NCBI RefSeq assembly: GCF_019237615.1
Contig: NZ_JAFAGT010000080.1
Coordinates: forward strand, 1 to 36,132
DNA length: 36,132 nucleotides
DNA from: Roseateles sp.
Lineage (GTDB): Bacteria; Pseudomonadota; Gammaproteobacteria; Burkholderiales; Burkholderiaceae_C
Direction: 5' to 3'
Positions 33,113 to 36,132 of this stretch are shown here, one piece after another (position 1 is the first letter of the stretch; every line of letters starts with the position of its first letter). The notes beneath the pieces are model-generated. The model did not search any database and was not told where the DNA came from. It saw nothing but the letters and a program-made list of their open reading frames with translations. The position numbers and the translations under genes were made by a program.

Positions 33113-33135
33113 AAGCCCCCTTGCGGGGGCTTTTT
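33113..33135 (+). terminator. Rho-independent terminator after the receptor gene
   Basis: AAGCCCCC (33113-33120), loop TTGC, GGGGGCTT, then a T-run (TTTTT at 33131-33135). A classical intrinsic terminator located 19 bases after the receptor stop. Confidence 0.9.
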
Positions 33136-33182
33136 CGTCTCCTGAGCCGCCGCCTGCCGCGGCGTTTTCCAGCGTTCCCGCC

Positions 33183-34115
33183 ATGCAGTCCATCACCGAA
33201 GCCCAGGTCGCCTCCGTCCTCGACTGGTCCAACGCCATTGCCGCGCTGCGCGCTGCCTTTGCCCAGCATGGCCGCGGCCAGGCCCAGGTGCTGGCGCGCC
33301 ACCGCGCCACCGCATCCATGAGCGGCGCGGCGCTGGCGATCAGCGCCATGGGCGCCATCCTGGACGCCGACGGCGCGCTGCCCGCCGTGCTGGGCACCAA
33401 GGTCTACTCCGCGCGCAACGGCAGGTACAACTTCCTCGTCAGCCTGTTCTCGGCTGCGACGGGAGCGGCCATCGCGACGCTGGAGGCCAACGAGTTCACG
33501 CGGCTGCGCACCGCGGCGGCCAGCGCCGTCGCGGCCGACCTGCTGGCGCTGCCGGAGGCGAAGACGCTGGCCGTCTTCGGCGCTGGCATCCAGGGCCGGG
33601 CGCATGCCGAGGCGCTGAGCCGCGTGCGCCGCTTCGAGCGCGTGCTGGTCTGTGCGCGCTCGGGGGCCGAGGTCTTCGCGGCCGAGCTGACGGCGGCGCT
33701 GGGCCTGCCCGTGCAGGCGGTTGATGCGGCCACGGCGGCGTCGCAGGCCGACGTCATCGCGACGGCCACGCGCTCGCCGGTGCCGTTGTTCGATGGCGGC
33801 CTCGTCAAACCCGGCGCCTTCGTCGCCGCGGTGGGCTCCAGCACGGCCGCGGCGCGCGAACTGGACGATGCGCTCCTGGCCCGCGCCGCACTGGTGGCCG
33901 TCGAATGGCGTACGGCCGCGCAGCAGGAGGCCGGCGACATCGTGCAAGCGGCGCCCGGCGTCATCGCGCCGGAGCGCCTCGTCGAGCTGGGTGAACTGAT
34001 CGTGAACCCGCGCCCGCGCGGCGCGCAGGACATCGTCGTCTACAAGAGCGTGGGCATAGGCCTGGAGGATGTTGCACTGGCCCGTCTCGTCGCCCACCGC
34101 CTGGGAGCCTGCTGA
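33183..34115 (+). CDS. Ornithine cyclodeaminase / mu-crystallin family protein
   Basis: A 310-residue NAD(P)-dependent enzyme. The Rossmann motif is TLAVFGAGIQGRAHAEAL (about residues 133-150), preceded by EANEFTRLRTAAASAVAA, the family substrate-binding stretch, and followed by AVGSSTAAARELDDALL. The family includes ornithine cyclodeaminase, archaeal-type alanine dehydrogenase and imine reductases. The neighbours make an alanine or imino-acid role plausible, for example re-amination or reduction of products of DadA, but the substrate cannot be read. It is coupled to dacB by a TGATG overlap. Confidence 0.85.
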   Translation: MQSITEAQVASVLDWSNAIAALRAAFAQHGRGQAQVLARHRATASMSGAALAISAMGAILDADGALPAVLGTKVYSARNGRYNFLVSLFSAATGAAIATLEANEFTRLRTAAASAVAADLLALPEAKTLAVFGAGIQGRAHAEALSRVRRFERVLVCARSGAEVFAAELTAALGLPVQAVDAATAASQADVIATATRSPVPLFDGGLVKPGAFVAAVGSSTAAARELDDALLARAALVAVEWRTAAQQEAGDIVQAAPGVIAPERLVELGELIVNPRPRGAQDIVVYKSVGIGLEDVALARLVAHRLGAC

Positions 34116-35548
34116 TGCGTGCCTGGCTGTACTCCATGGCCTTGGTGCTGGCCGGCTGCGCCAGCCTGCAGGCCCCCGTGCCCGACCCCGTCCGGGCGGC
34201 GTTGGACAAGGCCGGCCTGCCCGCCGACAGCCTGGGCTTCGTGCTGCAGCCGCTGGACGGCTCGCGCCCGCCACTGCGCCAGCGCGCGGACGACGCGATG
34301 GCGCCGGCCTCGACGATGAAGCTGGTCACCGCCACCGTCGCGCTGGACAAGCTGGGCATCAACCATCGCGGCCGCACCGAGTTGCTGGCGGCCGCGGCGC
34401 CGGTGAACGGCGTCAATGGATCCGTTATCGAGGGGCCCCTGATCCTGCGCGGCGGCGCCGACCCCGACCTGGACTGGCCGGCGCTTTGGTGGCTGCTGCG
34501 CCAGCTGCGCGAGAGCGGCGTGCGCGAGATCCGTGGCGGCCTGATCGTCGACCGCAGCCTCTTCAGCCCCACACGCCCGGACCTGGGCCTGCCGGCCTTC
34601 GACGAGGCGCCCGAGTTCGACTACAACGTCATCCCCGATGCGCTGCACCTGAACGGCAGCCTGCTGGACTTCGAGCTGCAGGCCACAGCCAGCAGCGTCG
34701 CCGCGCGCACGCTGCCGGCCCTGTCGGGGCTGGCCGTGGATGCGAGCGCGATGACGCTGTCCACGCGGCCCTGCAAGGACTGGGACGAGGACTGGAAGCC
34801 CGCCCTCGTGCAGCCCGTCGCCGACGGCTTGTTGCTGAAGCTGCAGGGCGCCTTCCCCACGGGCTGCCGGCAGCGCGCGCCGCTGCAAATCGTCGACCGG
34901 CAATGGTTGGCCGCGCATGCGGTGCGGCAGTTCTGGGCCGAGCTGGGCGGCAGCATGGGGCCGGGTGACGCGGAAGGCCCAACGCCGGCCGGTGCCGTCG
35001 TGCTGGCCACGCACCGCGGTCGACCGCTTGCCGAGGTGATGCGCGGCGTCATGAAGCGCAGCGATAACGCGCTGACCCGCCTGGTCTACCTGCAGCTGGG
35101 TGCCCAGGCGGCCCGGCCGGACGAGCCCACGCGAGCTGCGGCCGAGCGCGTCGTGCGCGACTGGCTGGCCGGTCATGGCGTCGATGCGTCCGCGCTGGTG
35201 CTGGACAACGGCTCCGGCCTGTCGCGCAGCGAGCGCGTCAGCCCGGCCCTGCTGGCTGGTGTGCTGCGCGCGGGCCAGCGCGGCGCGCAGGCGCCCGAAC
35301 TGCTGGCCACTTTGCCCATCGCGGGCGTTGACGGCACGTTGTCGCGCCGGCTCAAGGAAGGTCCGGCCGCCGGCCAGGCGCGGCTCAAGACCGGCACGCT
35401 GCGCGACGCCGTGGGCCTGGCCGGCTTCGTGCCCGACGCCGCGGGCCGTACCTGGGTCTTCGTGGCCTTGCTCAACCACCCCGAGGCGGCGCGCAAGGGG
35501 CGGCCGGTGCTGGATGCGCTGGTGAACTGGGTGGCGGAGCAGCATTAG
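34115..35548 (+). CDS. dacB: D-alanyl-D-alanine carboxypeptidase/endopeptidase, PBP4 type (lipoprotein)
   Basis: A 477-residue class C low-mass penicillin-binding protein that cleaves D-Ala-D-Ala ends and cross-bridges of peptidoglycan. Motifs: SxxK as S66-TM-K69 in APASTMKLVTA, SxN in MKRSDNALTRL, and KTG in ARLKTGTLRDAVG. The insert domain typical of PBP4 lies between the first two motifs. The N-terminus MRAWLYSMALVLAGCAS has a lipobox, so it should be a periplasm-facing lipoprotein, which is less usual for PBP4. Start overlaps the upstream stop by one base. Released D-Ala could feed dadA. Confidence 0.95.
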   Translation: MRAWLYSMALVLAGCASLQAPVPDPVRAALDKAGLPADSLGFVLQPLDGSRPPLRQRADDAMAPASTMKLVTATVALDKLGINHRGRTELLAAAAPVNGVNGSVIEGPLILRGGADPDLDWPALWWLLRQLRESGVREIRGGLIVDRSLFSPTRPDLGLPAFDEAPEFDYNVIPDALHLNGSLLDFELQATASSVAARTLPALSGLAVDASAMTLSTRPCKDWDEDWKPALVQPVADGLLLKLQGAFPTGCRQRAPLQIVDRQWLAAHAVRQFWAELGGSMGPGDAEGPTPAGAVVLATHRGRPLAEVMRGVMKRSDNALTRLVYLQLGAQAARPDEPTRAAAERVVRDWLAGHGVDASALVLDNGSGLSRSERVSPALLAGVLRAGQRGAQAPELLATLPIAGVDGTLSRRLKEGPAAGQARLKTGTLRDAVGLAGFVPDAAGRTWVFVALLNHPEAARKGRPVLDALVNWVAEQH

Positions 35549-35693
35549 CCGCCTCTTACATGAGGCCGAGGCTCCCTTGGTCGGGGCCTGGGCATCGGGT
35601 TGTCCGTTTCACTGCCGGGTGTCATGGGCGACTGCCGCCGGTCAACGCCGGCCTTCCGGCCTTCCAGTCGTCAAGGCTAGATACTGCTAGTCC

Positions 35694-35992
35694 ATGACCA
35701 CGCTGGTTCTCTTGCCGGGCATGGATGGCACGGGCATGGATGGCACGGGCATGCTGTTCGATCCCCTGATGGAAGCTCTGTCAGGCCTCATCCCGCTTGA
35801 GGTGGTGAAGTACCCGTCGGCAACACCAGCCGGATATGCCGAATATGAGCGCTTTGCTGAGGCCAGCCTTCCTGCAAAGGGACCGCTCGTATTGCTGGGC
35901 GAGTCTTTCTCCGGCCCGATTGCCATCTCCCTTGCGGCGAAGCATCCAATGCGAATTGCGGGCCTTGTGCTCTGTTGCGCTTTCGCCCCGAT
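35694..35992 (+). pseudogene. Alpha/beta hydrolase gene truncated by an IS21-type insertion
   Basis: The first 100 or so residues of an alpha/beta hydrolase: LVLLPGMDGTG (oxyanion loop), FVLLGES-like nucleophile elbow LLGESFSGPIAISLAAKHP with the catalytic Ser, then IAGLVLCCAFAP, where homology stops at the insertion sequence end. The acid and His of the triad are missing. A 15-bp unit GGGCATGGATGGCAC is tandemly duplicated (35717-35731 and 35732-35746), doubling GMDGT in the conserved oxyanion loop. The frame runs on to 36107 only through insertion sequence DNA. It is likely non-functional. Confidence 0.8.
35717..35753 (+). repeat. 15-bp tandem duplication in the hydrolase gene
   Basis: GGGCATGGATGGCAC occurs twice in a row, followed by a partial third copy GGGCATG. 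The duplication keeps the frame and repeats GMDGT in the protein. Replication slippage is the likely origin. Confidence 0.9.
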
Positions 35993-36132
35993 GGCCACTT
36001 CAAACTCCCCCACCTGTGGCCACGTAAATTCCCCCAGGCAGGACGAGCAGGATTATGAGTCGGCGGGCACCATCGTCAGCCTGGCCGCGGCCTCGCGCAG
36101 CCGGTAGCTCTTGCCCTCGAACTCCAGCATCG
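35992..36132 (-). mobile_element. Right end of an IS21-family element (runs off the window)
   Basis: The hydrolase frame is broken at about 35992. There follow two imperfect direct repeats, GGCCACTTCAAACTCCCCCA (35993-36012) and GGCCACGTAAATTCCCCCA (36018-36036), the multiple terminal repeats typical of IS21 ends. The tail of an istB-like gene on the minus strand comes next. The rest of the element, with istA, lies beyond the window, so the target duplication cannot be checked. Confidence 0.75.
36053..36132 (-). CDS. istB: IstB-like ATP-binding transposition helper (C-terminal fragment)
   Basis: Only the last 26 residues are in the window, on the minus strand: LEFEGKSYRLREAAARL, then TMVPADS and a TAA stop at 36053-36055. 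The G-K/S-S-YRLR pattern is the usual ending of IS21 IstB proteins, which are AAA+ helpers of the IstA transposase. The fragment lies 17 bases inside the terminal repeats, as expected for IS21. A longer sequence would be required to confirm. Confidence 0.6.
   Translation of the reverse strand, partial: MLEFEGKSYRLREAAARLTMVPADS

Noticed and set aside
30149-33400. 1083-residue minus-strand frame opposite the TonB receptor
   Set aside because: The plus strand encodes a complete receptor with signal peptide; the antisense frame has no recognisable family.
1-36132. CRISPR array
   Set aside because: No regularly spaced direct repeats of the usual length occur; the repeats seen are inverted or a single tandem pair.

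Overview
The window looks like chromosome of a high-GC betaproteobacterium, most likely Burkholderiales of the Roseateles/Pelomonas/Rubrivivax type. This is inferred from the strong G/C third-position preference, the gene families present (zf-CHCC protein after ilvE, YheT hydrolase, radA and alr-lplT close together, DUF2332, TIGR02285) and a tRNA-Arg(CCG) with an encoded CCA end. No 16S gene or other decisive marker is present.

Layout. (1) 1-1031: leader and an RpiB/LacA/LacB-type isomerase with a C-terminal extension. (2) 1032-7140: an accessory segment ending at the 3' side of tRNA-Arg. It holds a highly structured non-coding stretch (32-bp perfect palindrome nested with a 21-bp inverted repeat), a lower-GC lipoprotein made of beta-propeller-like repeats, a tyrosine recombinase directly followed by an IS91-family HUH transposase, and several strong inverted repeats. 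(3) 7141-12417: tRNA-Arg (minus), a cytochrome c5-like protein (plus), then a minus-strand run of seven closely spaced genes from a monooxygenase-fold protein through ilvE to a conserved hypothetical protein, and a PilZ-like protein. (4) 12493-22708: housekeeping and transport genes: radA coupled to an MFS gene, LysE and EamA exporters, a PD40 protein, arfB overlapping alr, lplT, an SGNH hydrolase and a glutathione peroxidase. (5) 22712-26644: a Crp-like regulator divergent from a DUF2332 gene, with a Crp-type palindrome between them, then an aromatic aminotransferase and a TIGR02285 periplasmic protein. (6) 26752-35548: dadA, an active-site-serine hydrolase, an LD-carboxypeptidase, a large TonB-dependent receptor, an ornithine-cyclodeaminase-family enzyme and a DacB lipoprotein. 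(7) 35694-36132: an alpha/beta hydrolase gene cut by the end of an IS21-family element whose istB tail runs off the window.

How genes may work together. Block 6 reads as a locus for taking up and breaking down D-amino-acid peptides or muropeptides: receptor for uptake, LD-carboxypeptidase and serine hydrolase for cleavage, DadA for D-alanine oxidation, DacB for periplasmic release of D-Ala. The first three genes overlap and are probably co-translated. The grouping is seen in the sequence; the shared substrate is inference.

The observations most worth a second look are the competing-stem region at 1270-1412, the TGTCG-N6-CGACA palindrome next to the Crp-like gene, the inverted-repeat cluster beside tRNA-Arg, and the D-amino-acid peptide locus.
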